DNA of 64,000 nucleotides from Bog-756 sp963813525. Lineage in GTDB: Bacteria > Actinomycetota > Acidimicrobiia > Acidimicrobiales > RAAP-2. The notes under the pieces are model-generated. The model was not told the origin of the DNA, searched no databases, and saw nothing but the letters and a program-made list of their open reading frames with translations. Position numbers and translations under genes: made by a program. This document shows positions 17,360-27,800 of the stretch, piece after piece. The DNA is taken from NCBI GenBank assembly GCA_963813525.1, contig CAWEZI010000005.1, positions 1,240,001-1,304,000 of the forward strand, written 5' to 3'. Position 1 is the stretch's first letter; every line of letters starts with the position of its first letter.

Positions 17360-18550
17360 TCAGAGCGCAGCGCGGGGGTTGGGCAGCGTGGCGGAGATCC
17401 ACGAAAGTCCGAGGCACATCTCGTCCGACGAGCCGTCGCCCCAGGTGACGTAGTGGGGCGGGGCCTTGCGCAGGATCGGCAGTTCCTGGGCCAGCTGCGG
17501 ATCGTAGCTACATGTGACCTGGAGCGGCTCGCCGGCCGTGACGTGGACGGGCTTGGCCAGGTTGTAAGCCTTTTGGTAGTGGAAGTTGTAGTCAGGCACA
17601 TCGAGGACCGTCTGGGCCTGAGGTGTTCCCGGATTGAGAACCAGTTTGAAGCTCTGACCGAGCAGGTGCATATGAGCTTGGGCCCGAACGATGTAGCCAG
17701 TGTCAGAGACGGGGAAGGTACACGACGTCGTGTCCCCTGCTGGCGGGTCGGAGGGATTGCGTCCGCAGGCGGCCTCGATGGCATTGACGAAGGTGATGGC
17801 ACTGGGCCCGAACTCCTGTCCCTGGTGGGCCAGCGATGCAGCCCGGTTGCAGAGTGGTCCAGTCACACCGGCCGGACACGGGAGGTCCGGAGCGGCGAAG
17901 GAAAGATCCAACTTGAGCGGCAACAACGGGGTGGACATGGGCACCGTCTTCACCACCAGTTTGTTGGTGACCGGCCTGTCCCCGACCAACAGGTTGTAGT
18001 GCACCTGCATGATCACCAAGGTTCCCGCCGGAAGCTCGATACCTGTCCCTTTGGGGAGGTCGTCCACGCCATGACCGGGAGCCCAGACGCTGAGGAAGGG
18101 CGTGCTCCCGATTTCGTTGATGGGCTCATTGGGCAGTCCCGCCTCACCGAAGCAGGTCCACCCCTTCCCCCCGACATTGGCCTTCTCCGCTTCGGCCACC
18201 ATCGAGGGAGGCAGAAGGAACAGGGCGGCGTGGTGATCCTCAGGGCTTCCGGGGAAGAACTGGCTGGAGATGACGTAGGCGTTCTTCGTGAGGTGAGGGT
18301 TGAGCAGGGTGCAGTGATAGTCGTCCGTCGTTCCTGCCGCAGCCTTCGGACGGTAGGTCGGTGACCTCAGAGTGATCGTTTTGACGTGAGCGGAGGATTT
18401 CCCGGAGGGCGGAGTTGCCCCTGAGGCGGACGCCGTGCATCCGGCTGCCATCAAGGCCAGGGCGGCCACCAACACGGTCGCCGCCCATCCGCCGAACCCC
18501 CCGGCTCCGAAGGCGCCGTTCGACCGGATCCGCTGCGCTGGTTTCCCCAC
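17360..18550 (-). CDS. PHM/DBH-like copper type II monooxygenase lipoprotein
   Basis: A 396-aa exported lipoprotein: the signal AATVLVAALALMAAGC gives a lipobox cysteine at about residue 38. The body carries the copper-site pattern of type II ascorbate-dependent monooxygenases: DDYHC and DHHAA in the first jelly-roll, then QVHYN, QAHMHLLG and the methionine motif SDEMC in the second. Known eukaryotic members hydroxylate peptidylglycine or dopamine; bacterial ones are largely uncharacterised. Cysteines spaced as in disulphide-rich extracellular domains fit a surface location. GTG 18550 has a strong AGAGGAAA ribosome-binding site. It is divergent from the c-di-GMP gene. Confidence 0.75.
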   Translation of the reverse strand: MGKPAQRIRSNGAFGAGGFGGWAATVLVAALALMAAGCTASASGATPPSGKSSAHVKTITLRSPTYRPKAAAGTTDDYHCTLLNPHLTKNAYVISSQFFPGSPEDHHAALFLLPPSMVAEAEKANVGGKGWTCFGEAGLPNEPINEIGSTPFLSVWAPGHGVDDLPKGTGIELPAGTLVIMQVHYNLLVGDRPVTNKLVVKTVPMSTPLLPLKLDLSFAAPDLPCPAGVTGPLCNRAASLAHQGQEFGPSAITFVNAIEAACGRNPSDPPAGDTTSCTFPVSDTGYIVRAQAHMHLLGQSFKLVLNPGTPQAQTVLDVPDYNFHYQKAYNLAKPVHVTAGEPLQVTCSYDPQLAQELPILRKAPPHYVTWGDGSSDEMCLGLSWISATLPNPRAAL

Positions 18551-18812
18551 GGTTTCCTCTCACATTGCCGCCCCGTCCATCGCCGCCCGGCCGTGGCCTG
18601 GAGTCGGCATGACGAACGCTACTACCGACGTTCAGCCCCGACCGGAGTCCATTCGATCGATCACCGCTCACGCCTGTGTCGACCTCACTTCGGATTGAAT
18701 CACGCCTCAAACGACGAGAGTCCCTGGTCGGAGAAGCGGTTAACAGCGACAGCTCTGGGCGGGCCCCGGTGGCGGACTAAAGGGCATCGGCGGATCTGTC
18801 GATCCTCAGGGG

Positions 18813-21686
18813 ATGGAATCAAACCTGGCGGACCATCACATTTCCGGTGTCTACACGAAGATGTTGATGGAGTTTCTGCTCGAGACCATGCCGGCTGACC
18901 GCATCGAGGAGATGCTATGGAGGGCCGGTGAGACCCGCGGTCTCGGGGAGCTGGCTGATGCCGCCTCCTGGAGCTCCTACAGCCAGTTCAGGCGACTCCT
19001 CGAGGAGCGCTCGAGGTTGGATGCAACCAGTCTCTACGCACAGTCCGGGCTGTTGTCCGACTGGCTCATGACGTGGGAGCTGTCCCAGGCCGCTCAAGCG
19101 CTGGATTCCCCCGGAACGCTTTTGGCTAGTGGGTCCGATCTCAATCCACTGGTACCGATCCGGCGTTATGAGAAGACCGAGATCGAACCCAACGAATGGA
19201 CTATCCGGGAGTGGTTCGAGGACGGCTATGACCCGTACCCGGAGTTCTGCGACTTCGTGGCGGTGCAGTATGCACTGGTACCCGTCGTATTCAACCTCGC
19301 CCCCGCAGTGGTCATCGAAGAGGAGTGCCAGTGCCGGGGCGATACGGCCTGCGTGTTCCGCATGCGCTGGCAGCCCATCGAGACGGACACTTCCCAAGTC
19401 GACCACTACCGATCGCGCGCCGAGCTCTTCGAGACCCGACTCGAGCAGATCCAGGACATGATCAGCGACCTGGCCTCCAACGAGCGGTACGAGGAAGTCC
19501 TTCAAGGATTGGTCGGCTCATCGCTCAGAGCGGCGGTCGGAGCCGGCGGCGCACTTCTTGTTCTCGAGGAGCGGGAGGGGATTGCCCGAAAGGTCTATCG
19601 GGAGGGACTGACCGACGCACAAGCGACCTCCATCGCCGATGATCTCCTGGCCGGCGGAGCGGCGCCCCACAACGTGGTTGCCGTCGACGTGACGTCGGCG
19701 CGCCGTCGTTACGGCTACCTCGCCGTCGACGAGGGTGGTGGTGTCTTCTCATCCCTTTCACAGACCACCCTCGAAACGTACGCACGCCTGGCAGCAGCTG
19801 CGCTCGACACCGCGGACGCCATCGCCGAGGCCCGACATCAGGCCAACACGGCCCAGGTGCTGTTGGAGCTGGCCACGTCGCTGACAGAGATCGTCACCAC
19901 GCAGGAGATGGTGTCGAGAGTCGCCCAAGCCGTCCCTGACGTCATCGACTGCGATCGGGCCGCCATCTTTTTGGATACCGCCGGTGAGTTCGGGCCATCC
20001 GCCGATGGTTTTCGCCTAGCGGGGTCAATCGGCTACAGCGACGACGACGTAGCGGCAATGAGATCCCGATCCTTCACGTCAGCGCCTTTGGGGTCGATCG
20101 CCAGTAGCGGACTCGTTCAGAGCAGTCTTTCGGAGTTCGGAACCGTAGCCTCGCTATCGGCCCCCATTGTTGTTGCCGGAGAGACAATCGGCGCCATCGT
20201 GGCCGGGGTCACCACGCGACCTGAGCGGCTCACAGTGACCACCAGGCTTTCCGAACGGCTCAAGGGTCTGGCCGCCCAAGCGTCGACCGCTCTCTCCAAT
20301 GCCCGGCTGGTGGACCAGATTCGGTTTCAGGCAGTTCACGACGCCCTGACAGGTCTGCCCAACCGGGCCCTGATCCTCGACCGTACTGAGCAGATGCTCA
20401 CTCGGGCCCGCCGATCCAACACGCAAGTAGCCGCCTTGTTCATTGATCTGGACGGATTCAAGGACGTCAACGATTCCCTCGGCCACGGGGTCGGGGATCA
20501 GCTGCTTCAAGCCGTGGCTGAGCGGCTCGTAGTCACCGTACGCGAGAGTGACAGCATTGGGCGCCTGGGAGGCGACGAGTTTGTCGTTCTGGTGGACGAG
20601 AGCACAATGGACGTCGGGCCCGAACTCGTGGCGGAGCGCTTGATCGAGGTGCTGCGGGCGCCCTTCGAGCTGTCGGGGGTGTCTGCGGGGCCACTGACCC
20701 TGACAGCCAGTATCGGCATCGCCACCGGAATCCGGCCCTCGGCCACCGAGCTTCTGCGCGACGCCGACATAGCGCTGTACGAGGCCAAGGCGGCGGGCAA
20801 AGATTGCTTTGTGGCCTTTGAGGCCGAGATGCACACCGTTGTTCAGGATCGTCATCTTTTGGAGATGGACTTGCGTGAAGCACTTGCGCAGAACCAGTTC
20901 GCCTTGGTCTATCAGCCCATCTTCAGCCTCTCCGGCGGAGAGACCACCGGGGTGGAGGCCCTTCTTCGCTGGAATCATCCCCGTCTGGGTCTGATCCAAC
21001 CGGACGTTTTCATCCCGATGCTGGAGGGATCGGGCATGATCTGCGATGTCGGGCGCTGGGTGCTCGACGAGGCCTGTCGCCAGGGTGCCGGCTGGAATGA
21101 GCGGGGTTTCGAGTTGGGTGTCTCGGTGAACATCTCGGCCCGACAACTCGAGAATGACCGTTTGATCGACGACGTCGGTGCTGCTCTGGACTCTTCCGGC
21201 TTTCCATCCACCTTGCTGACCATCGAGATAACAGAAACGGCCATCATGAAAAACGTCGCTGCCGTGGTGCCGCGGCTGGTGGCACTAAAGCGCACCGGGG
21301 TGCGCATCGCCATCGACGACTTCGGGACCGGCTATTCGTCGCTCGCATACCTCCAACAGTTCCCCGTCGACACGCTGAAGATCGACCGGTCCTTCATCTC
21401 CTCCATGGCCAAATCTCCCGAGTCCGGAGCACTCATCAGCACGTTGGTCCAACTGGGTAAGACGCTGGGGCTGGAGACTCTGGCCGAAGGCATCGAGGAG
21501 ACCGAGCAGTACTCTCAGCTCGAGCGGGAACACTGCGACAGCGGCCAGGGCTTCCTTTATGCCCGACCGCTCGAGGTCGAGGCACTGGAGGAGTTCTTGA
21601 GCCAGCAGTTTGAACGGTTGCGAAGAAACCCCGGCGTCATGCCAACGAGTGCTGCAACCGCCAACCCTGGCCCCCTGCGGAGCTGA
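18813..21686 (+). CDS. V4R-like/GAF/GGDEF/EAL dual-domain c-di-GMP protein
   Basis: A soluble 957-aa sensor. Residues 1-190 resemble a V4R-type sensing domain ending in the cysteine motif CQCRGDTACVF (residues 172-182), which in V4R domains binds metal or ligand. Two GAF-like domains follow (about 220-335 and 345-500), then a diguanylate cyclase with intact GGDEF at 586-590 and an RESD inhibitory I-site five residues before it. An EAL phosphodiesterase domain follows with EAL at 715-717, VNISARQL, IEITET, DDFGTGYSS, KIDRSFI and EGIEE. Both catalytic centres look complete, so net activity must depend on the sensory part. No transmembrane segment is evident. ATG 18813 starts the domain; 18551-18812 holds no gene. 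Confidence 0.9.
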   Translation: MESNLADHHISGVYTKMLMEFLLETMPADRIEEMLWRAGETRGLGELADAASWSSYSQFRRLLEERSRLDATSLYAQSGLLSDWLMTWELSQAAQALDSPGTLLASGSDLNPLVPIRRYEKTEIEPNEWTIREWFEDGYDPYPEFCDFVAVQYALVPVVFNLAPAVVIEEECQCRGDTACVFRMRWQPIETDTSQVDHYRSRAELFETRLEQIQDMISDLASNERYEEVLQGLVGSSLRAAVGAGGALLVLEEREGIARKVYREGLTDAQATSIADDLLAGGAAPHNVVAVDVTSARRRYGYLAVDEGGGVFSSLSQTTLETYARLAAAALDTADAIAEARHQANTAQVLLELATSLTEIVTTQEMVSRVAQAVPDVIDCDRAAIFLDTAGEFGPSADGFRLAGSIGYSDDDVAAMRSRSFTSAPLGSIASSGLVQSSLSEFGTVASLSAPIVVAGETIGAIVAGVTTRPERLTVTTRLSERLKGLAAQASTALSNARLVDQIRFQAVHDALTGLPNRALILDRTEQMLTRARRSNTQVAALFIDLDGFKDVNDSLGHGVGDQLLQAVAERLVVTVRESDSIGRLGGDEFVVLVDESTMDVGPELVAERLIEVLRAPFELSGVSAGPLTLTASIGIATGIRPSATELLRDADIALYEAKAAGKDCFVAFEAEMHTVVQDRHLLEMDLREALAQNQFALVYQPIFSLSGGETTGVEALLRWNHPRLGLIQPDVFIPMLEGSGMICDVGRWVLDEACRQGAGWNERGFELGVSVNISARQLENDRLIDDVGAALDSSGFPSTLLTIEITETAIMKNVAAVVPRLVALKRTGVRIAIDDFGTGYSSLAYLQQFPVDTLKIDRSFISSMAKSPESGALISTLVQLGKTLGLETLAEGIEETEQYSQLEREHCDSGQGFLYARPLEVEALEEFLSQQFERLRRNPGVMPTSAATANPGPLRS

Positions 21687-21697
21687 GATCGGGGATT

Positions 21698-21717
21698 CCT
21701 CGGTCAGGCCGCCGAGG
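21698..21717 (+). terminator. hairpin 12 bp after the GGDEF/EAL stop codon
   Basis: CCTCGG (21698-21703) pairs with CCGAGG (21712-21717) around an 8-nt loop. It follows the stop at 21686 closely and precedes a convergent gene. There is no T-run, so if it terminates transcription it does so as a GC-rich L-shaped hairpin, a form common in actinobacteria. Confidence 0.35.
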
Positions 21718-21895
21718 CGTCTCGACGGAGCGACTCCTCGAGGTACCCGATGCGGGCCACAGCTGGCCAGGGGCCCCGGCAACCGCCTCACCGGATCCAC
21801 CGTGACCCACGAAGGGCGGTCATCGCTGGTGGTCATGTGGTGGTCTCCCCACCGGCTCGCAGGCGCGCCTCACCAACTCGAACAGTGGAGGCAAC

Positions 21896-23455
21896 TCAGC
21901 TGCTTTGCCGTGCGACCTGTGAGACGACCGCCGAGTGCAGCAGCTCGACGGCATCGGCGGGGAGAAGGAACCCTGCAGCCTGGTCCCTGTGAACGGCACG
22001 GGCCCAGGCGGAGACGAACTGGCGATGGTTCTTGTAGAGGCTGGCGATGTGGGCCGCGCTGTACGGCACGGTGGAGCCGAATAGAAAGCAGAAGCCTCCT
22101 GTGTTGCCTTGACTGCTCAAAGAGGAGACGGGCGCGTCCACCTGGGGCGTCCGCACACCTCCGACGGCGTTGCCGTTTGCATCGAGCTTGAAGACCACCG
22201 GCGACACGTGTGTCGTGGCCAATAGGGGAGCCCGAGGAGGCGGTGTACCGTCGACCACCCACCGGTTGAGCCAATAGACGGCGGCGTCGAGTGCCCAGTG
22301 GGTCCCGCCGGTGTTGATGGGAACGGCGCAGCTGAAGTTCCCGGTGGGCATGCGGGTCGGATTCTGCATCGCTGCCAGGTTTTTGACCGCGCCCTGACCG
22401 TTGCCGGTGTCGTCGGGACCGATGGCCAGTCCGTAATAGTCGTAGTGCGAGCTGCCCGCCACCTCCCAGAGCCGGAACCACTTTGGGTTGCCGTCATGCA
22501 GCCGGTCGGTCAGGTTGCTGTTGTAGACGTCGGTTTCGGTTTCGAACTCGAACACGGGAACGCCGATGTCACTACGGATGGTCGTCGGGTTGGGGGCCGA
22601 GTAGTTGGTCTGCGGTGCCTGGGAGAGGGGAGCGCCGGTACCGAACTGGCTGTGCACGAGGAAGCCTTGGTAGACGTGCGTGATCGGCTGTACCGCATCG
22701 ATGTACGTCATGAGCCGGCCGGCCGACTGGGACTCACCGGCGGCGATCAGCGAGTGGGGCCGCAGTCCGGCCAGTATCCTGGTTGCGTCCTGGCGAACCG
22801 TTTGGCCGGCCTGGGAGAAGATGTCGTAAGAGAAGCTGTCGCCCGGGTGGGTGAGCGACGAGTACTCGGCCGGGTCGGTGGTTTTTGCCGAGTCGACGCC
22901 GACCTGCTGAGAGGAAACTCCTACCCAGGCGAAGCCGTCGCGGATCAATTGGTTGTGGGACAAGGTCCACTCGGGGGCGTCGTCAACCCCTCCGCTCACG
23001 TTGAGCCACTCGACGACAACCGTCCCGTTGAACTTATTGGGGTTGATCGGGCGGTAGACGGCTATACGTGTCTTGTACGACGCCCTCACCCCCGTGGTGA
23101 TCTTCCATTGGCCGTTGCTGGCCAGAGGGCTGACCGGCGCGTAGGAGTGGGCGGTGCCGGACAGGAAGAACTGGGAACTCTCGTAGCCGACCTTTGACAG
23201 ATCGAAGTCCGTTCCGTAGAGGGTGTTGTTGAAGGTGGGGGAACCAACTGGTTCGGGCCCGGTGACGGCGACATCTACCGGGGTGGGTGACACGCTCCCC
23301 TGGGCAGAATGTCGCGTAGACGAGGGGGAGACCGAGCTCGGTGATCCGTCACAAGCGACAACAACAATGCCAGCGCTCAGAACAGCCGCTACACCCCATG
23401 CCATCCGCCAGACGCTTCGGCGACGAGCATCGGCTGCGGTGATCATCTCTGACAT
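21896..23455 (-). CDS. alpha/beta-hydrolase-domain lipoprotein
   Basis: About 519 aa. The N terminus has RRRSVWRMAWGVAAVLSAGIVVVAC, a lipoprotein signal with cysteine at about residue 35, so the enzyme is membrane-tethered outside the cell. The body matches the large 'alpha/beta hydrolase domain' family of actinobacteria (Abhydrolase_10 type): GTVVVEWLNVSGGVDDAPEW, the nucleophile elbow AAGESQSAGRL with its serine, the acid region VFEFETETDVY and a late histidine in EVAGSSHYDYYG. Substrate unknown. ATG 23455 has the strong site GGGGGAGGTGG; the frame extends nine codons further but without a better signal. It is convergent with the c-di-GMP gene. Confidence 0.75.
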   Translation of the reverse strand: MSEMITAADARRRSVWRMAWGVAAVLSAGIVVVACDGSPSSVSPSSTRHSAQGSVSPTPVDVAVTGPEPVGSPTFNNTLYGTDFDLSKVGYESSQFFLSGTAHSYAPVSPLASNGQWKITTGVRASYKTRIAVYRPINPNKFNGTVVVEWLNVSGGVDDAPEWTLSHNQLIRDGFAWVGVSSQQVGVDSAKTTDPAEYSSLTHPGDSFSYDIFSQAGQTVRQDATRILAGLRPHSLIAAGESQSAGRLMTYIDAVQPITHVYQGFLVHSQFGTGAPLSQAPQTNYSAPNPTTIRSDIGVPVFEFETETDVYNSNLTDRLHDGNPKWFRLWEVAGSSHYDYYGLAIGPDDTGNGQGAVKNLAAMQNPTRMPTGNFSCAVPINTGGTHWALDAAVYWLNRWVVDGTPPPRAPLLATTHVSPVVFKLDANGNAVGGVRTPQVDAPVSSLSSQGNTGGFCFLFGSTVPYSAAHIASLYKNHRQFVSAWARAVHRDQAAGFLLPADAVELLHSAVVSQVARQSS

Positions 23456-23736
23456 CCACCTCCCCCTTGTTTGGAGCGGCATCGCACTCGCAGGACGGCG
23501 TTCCGTGACGAGTTCGGCTCACCCTGCCACAGACAGCCGGTCCCCGTAGTCTGACTCAGTGGGGCGGATCCTGATCGAGGACTCGTCGATTGCTGGCTGT
23601 GGCTGTCAACGGACCCTACTGATGGGCGATTCGGTCACCGAGCGGCTGGTGGCAGGGTCCGCACAGGACCTTCGGTCCGCACCATTTGGAGAACGAGGCG
23701 TGGAAATCCTGGGTGCGTCCTACGCCTTGCGGGCGG

Positions 23737-24547
23737 TCACGAGCCAATGCCACTCAGCACGACGCCCTCGACCGTAGCGTACGGTCGCAACGCGTCGACG
23801 GCGGCCTCGGTACCGGCCTGCACCGCCTCGGGGTCCTTGCCCCCCACCAGCCTGCGCCCCATCTCGTCAGAGAGCATGAAGGCCACGACGTCCTCGGGGT
23901 CGCGTCCCATCTGCATCATGTCCTTGTGTTCTTCGATGGCCACGTCCGACCACCCGGCGGACCCCAGCAGTCCCTTGGTGCGCTCGGCGTCGGCCGGCGA
24001 AAAGGGTCCGGGGGCGCCAGGTTCGGGCAGCTCGGGGATCCCGACATGGGCCACCATGGCCATGGCGGGTACGGCGATCCACTCGTTGGCCAACATCTCC
24101 TGCCAGCACACGAAGGACAGGCGACCACCCGGACAGGCTGACTGTGCCAAGTTGACGAAGGCTGCCTGTGGGTTGTCGAAGAACATGACGCCGAAGCGGC
24201 TCACCACAACGTCGATTGGTTGGTCGAAGGATTCGGTCTGAGCGTCGCCCTGGATGAAGTCGACGTCCATCCCAGTTGTTCGGCCCGCCGCCGGGCCACC
24301 CCCAGCATGGGCGCCGAGAGGTCGAGGCCTGTCACCCGTCCTTCGGCCCAACAGCGCGGGCCGCGTCCAGGCTGACTGCACCGTTGCCGCACCCGACGTC
24401 CAGGACCCGTTCGCCTGGCTGGAGAACGGCGGCTGTCAGAAGCCGCCGGCCGAAGGGGGCGAGCATGGTGTCGAAGCCATCGGCCTCAGTCACCCAGACA
24501 TCGGCGGGGCGCCCGTTCCAGTAATCGACCATGTCGGCGCTGGCCAT
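23737..24547 (-). pseudogene. class I SAM-dependent methyltransferase, two frameshifts
   Basis: The minus strand carries one methyltransferase split over three frames. From ATG 24547: MASADMVDYWNGRPADVWV, then the SAM motif I GERVLDVGCGNGAVSLDAARAVG. Near 24352 the frame changes to EGRVTGLDLSAPMLGVARRRAEQLG (motif II). Near 24272 it changes again to MDVDFIQGDAQTESFDQPIDVVVSRFGVMFF and on to the end at 23737. Each break is repaired by adding one G to a GGG run on the coding strand. That pattern fits either recent inactivation by slippage or a homopolymer error in the assembly. Otherwise the protein (about 270 aa) looks complete, including the C-terminal cap. Confidence 0.75.
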
Positions 24548-24862
24548 GGCCCATTTCTAGCGCTGCCCGGCGGGTGGGTGCGCCGAGCCGGGTCCTCACT
24601 CAACGCGGTCGTTCCAGCACGGAACGCGAAACCCATGTACAAGACCCGCCAGGCCCTTTATGGTGCGGTTGGTCAGAGCAAGGCAGGGGAGATTTAAGTC
24701 GCCTGGATTTCTTGGGCGCCGCTGGGGTGAACGAGTGGAGCGCAGCTGAGCCGCCGGCCCAGCTAAACGGCGGGTTTCGCACGATCGCATCGGGTCGCAC
24801 CTGTCGCGCCGTCAAAAGGGCCGTTCGGCCGAAGTCTGAAAGCTGTCAGAGGAGAAATGCTC

Positions 24863-27800
24863 ATGTCATCAGCCGATCACGGATCCGGCCGTCGCCTGTT
24901 CGGACGACTCGCCGTTGCCCTGGCCCTGGTAGTCGGGGTGACCCTCGGCTCGCTCGGGGCCATTGGCGGCGGGCCCGCCGGTGCGGTTGGACCGGCCTCC
25001 CAACTGGCCTTCACGACCAATCCGTCGACGGTGGTGGCCGGGGCGACCATGACTGCTCCCGTGGTCCAGCTGCGTGACTCCGGCAACAACAACGTATTGC
25101 AGGCCGGGGTGACGGTCACCATGTCGCTCAGCGCAGGCTCCTTCGACCCCTCGTCGACAACGTCGGTAGTCACCAATTCCTCAGGCCAGGCGGTCTTCTC
25201 CAATTTGATCCTCGACACCACCGGTAGCTTCACCATGACCGCCGCCAGCACCGGGCTGACCAGCAAGACCAGCGGCTCGTTTACTGTCAACCCCGGTGCA
25301 ACCGAGCAGGTGGCGCTCTCGTCAGTTCCATCGACATTGACATCGGGCGCGGCCCTCGGGATCGTGGTCACAGCCGAGGATGCGTACGGCAACAAGGAGT
25401 CCAGCCTGAGCACCGGCTCGGTCACGCTCAGCGTGGCCACCGGGCCGGCGGGCGGAGCGTTGGCCGGCACTGTTACGCGAACCTTTTCCGGCGGCGTGGT
25501 GACCTTCAGCGCCGCATCGCTGACCACGGTCGGGTCCTACACGATCACCGCCTCCTACACCGACCCGGTGGCCGGATTGCTCACGGCCACGACCGGTTCG
25601 ATTGCTGTCACCGCTGGTGTTGCCAAGAAGCTCGGATTCGTACAGGCCCCGTCAACCACGACTGCCGGGAGCGTGATGTCGCCGGCACCGACCGTCCAGG
25701 TGGAAGACGCCAATGGCAACGCGGTAGCCGACTCGGGCGTTTCGATCACTCTCACCTCGAGCGGTACCCTCACCGCCGGATCGACCAAAGTGGTTTCGAC
25801 CGACGTCAACGGCCTGGCTACCTTCTCCAACCTGACTTGGAACACGGCTGGCTCCTACACCATTGCCGCGTCGGCCAGCGGACTGACGGCCAGCGGGAAC
25901 AGCGCCTCCTTCTCGATCACGGCGGGCTCGCCCGTGAACCTGGTCTTCACCACCCAGCCGGGGACAGCCAGTGCCGGATCGGCCGTCCCGACCACGGTGG
26001 TCAAGATCGAAGACTCGTTGGGGAACGTCCTCACCTCATCCACTGACACCGTCACCCTCAGCCCCAACGGTCCCGGGCCGTTCGATCCCGCTGCTACCAC
26101 CTCGGTGGCCGCCGTCAACGGTGTCGCCACCTTCTCCAACCTGATCCTCGACAAGTCGGGGAGCTACACGTTTTCGGCATCCTCGCCCGATGGAGCGGTC
26201 GGGACGAGCCACCCGTTCACCGTCAACGCCCTCGCCGCCACCCAGCTGGTCTTCTCACAGGGACCGGTCAACGGTACGGCCGGCACCGTCCAGTCGCCCA
26301 ATGTCACCGTTCAGGCCCAGGACCAGTACGGCAACGTGGCCGCCTCGGCCACGGGCACCGTGACCCTGACCGCCAGCCCGTCGGTGACCCTCACCTCGGG
26401 GACCCGAGCTCTGTCGAGCGGGTCGGCCACATTCGGCAGCCTCACCATCCAGACGGCCGGGACCTACACCTTGACCGCCTCGCTTCCCGGTTATTCGTCG
26501 GTGACCAGCAGCTCGTTCACCATCGCCCCCAACACCCCCTACCAGTTGGTCTTCGGGACACAGCCGACCAACATCACGGCCGGTCAGACCATCGCCCCTG
26601 CACCCACCGTCCAGATCGAGGACCGTTACGGCAACCTCGAGATGACGGACAACTCGGACACGGTGACCGCCGCCGGCTCGCTGGCCGCAGGATCGACCGT
26701 CACCGAGACGGCCGCAGGTGGCGTGGCCACCTTCCCCAACCTGACCATCGATGTGGTCGGCAACGTGACCCACACCTTGACGGCGTCGAGTTCGACCACC
26801 CCGGCTCTGCGCACGGGGACCAGCGCCTCGTTCACCGTAAGCCCGGGTGCGCCCTACAGCCTGGCCATAGTCCAACCTCAGCTCGGCGGCCAGATCAACA
26901 CCGGTAACTCGGTCGGGACGTTCTACCTCGAACAATACGATCAGTACGGAAACAACACCTGGGGATCGACGGGCACTCCACTCACATTCTCCTCGACGTC
27001 GCCGGGGGGAACGTTCTCCCTCACCGACGGCGGCCCCTCTACCACCACAGCCACCTTTCCGTACCCACCCAACAACAACAATCCGCCGAACAATCGTGAC
27101 CTCTACTTCTACTACGGCGACACCACCGCCGGACTCCCCACCATCACGGTGTCCTCACCGGGGTTGATCAGCGGAACGCAACAAGTGGAGATGATCGACG
27201 TCCAGAGTCCAGGCGACCAGACGGACGCCACCGGTGGCCCGATTGCGCCGCTGACCATCTCCGGCCAGAACTCGTCCCCGGACTATTCATTCACCAGCTG
27301 GTCGGCCACTGGCCTGCCCCCGGGACTGTCCATTGACAACACGGGAACGGTCACCGGTACGCCGACAACCACGGGGACCTATTCCGTCGAAGTGTACGGG
27401 TACGAAGGGACGTACGCCTACGGCTACACCACCTTCACCTGGACCATCACCAACGCGGTGTCGGTGACCAACCCAGGGCCTCAAACCAGCGTGTCGGGTA
27501 TGGCCATCGCCGCCCTCCCGATAGAGGCCACCGATTCCGGTGGGGAGACCCTGACCTACTCGGACGGTGGGACCCTGCCACCGGGGCTGGCCGTCGACCC
27601 CAACACGGGATCGATCACCGGTACGCCGACCACGGCCGGAACCTACCCGGTGACCATCACGGCCACCGACACCGACGGCTACGCGGGGTACGCCGCTTTC
27701 AGCTGGACCATCACCAACACCGTGTCGGTGACCAACCCCGGCAACCAGTCGGACCTGGCCGGCTCGGCCATTCTTTCCGTCCCGATCACGGCCACCGACT

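Noticed and set aside
24566..24595. Possible fifth member of the GAG/CCGCC hairpin family
   Set aside because: CCCGGC/GCCGGG pairs, but there is no GAG/CTC inner stem or CCGCC loop in the right place.
24690..24790. c-di-AMP (ydaO-type) riboswitch upstream of the giant Ig-like gene
   Set aside because: GGGGTGAAC and CAGCTAA fragments recall the riboswitch core, but the GTAGGG and CCGAACCCG segments and the required spacing are missing.
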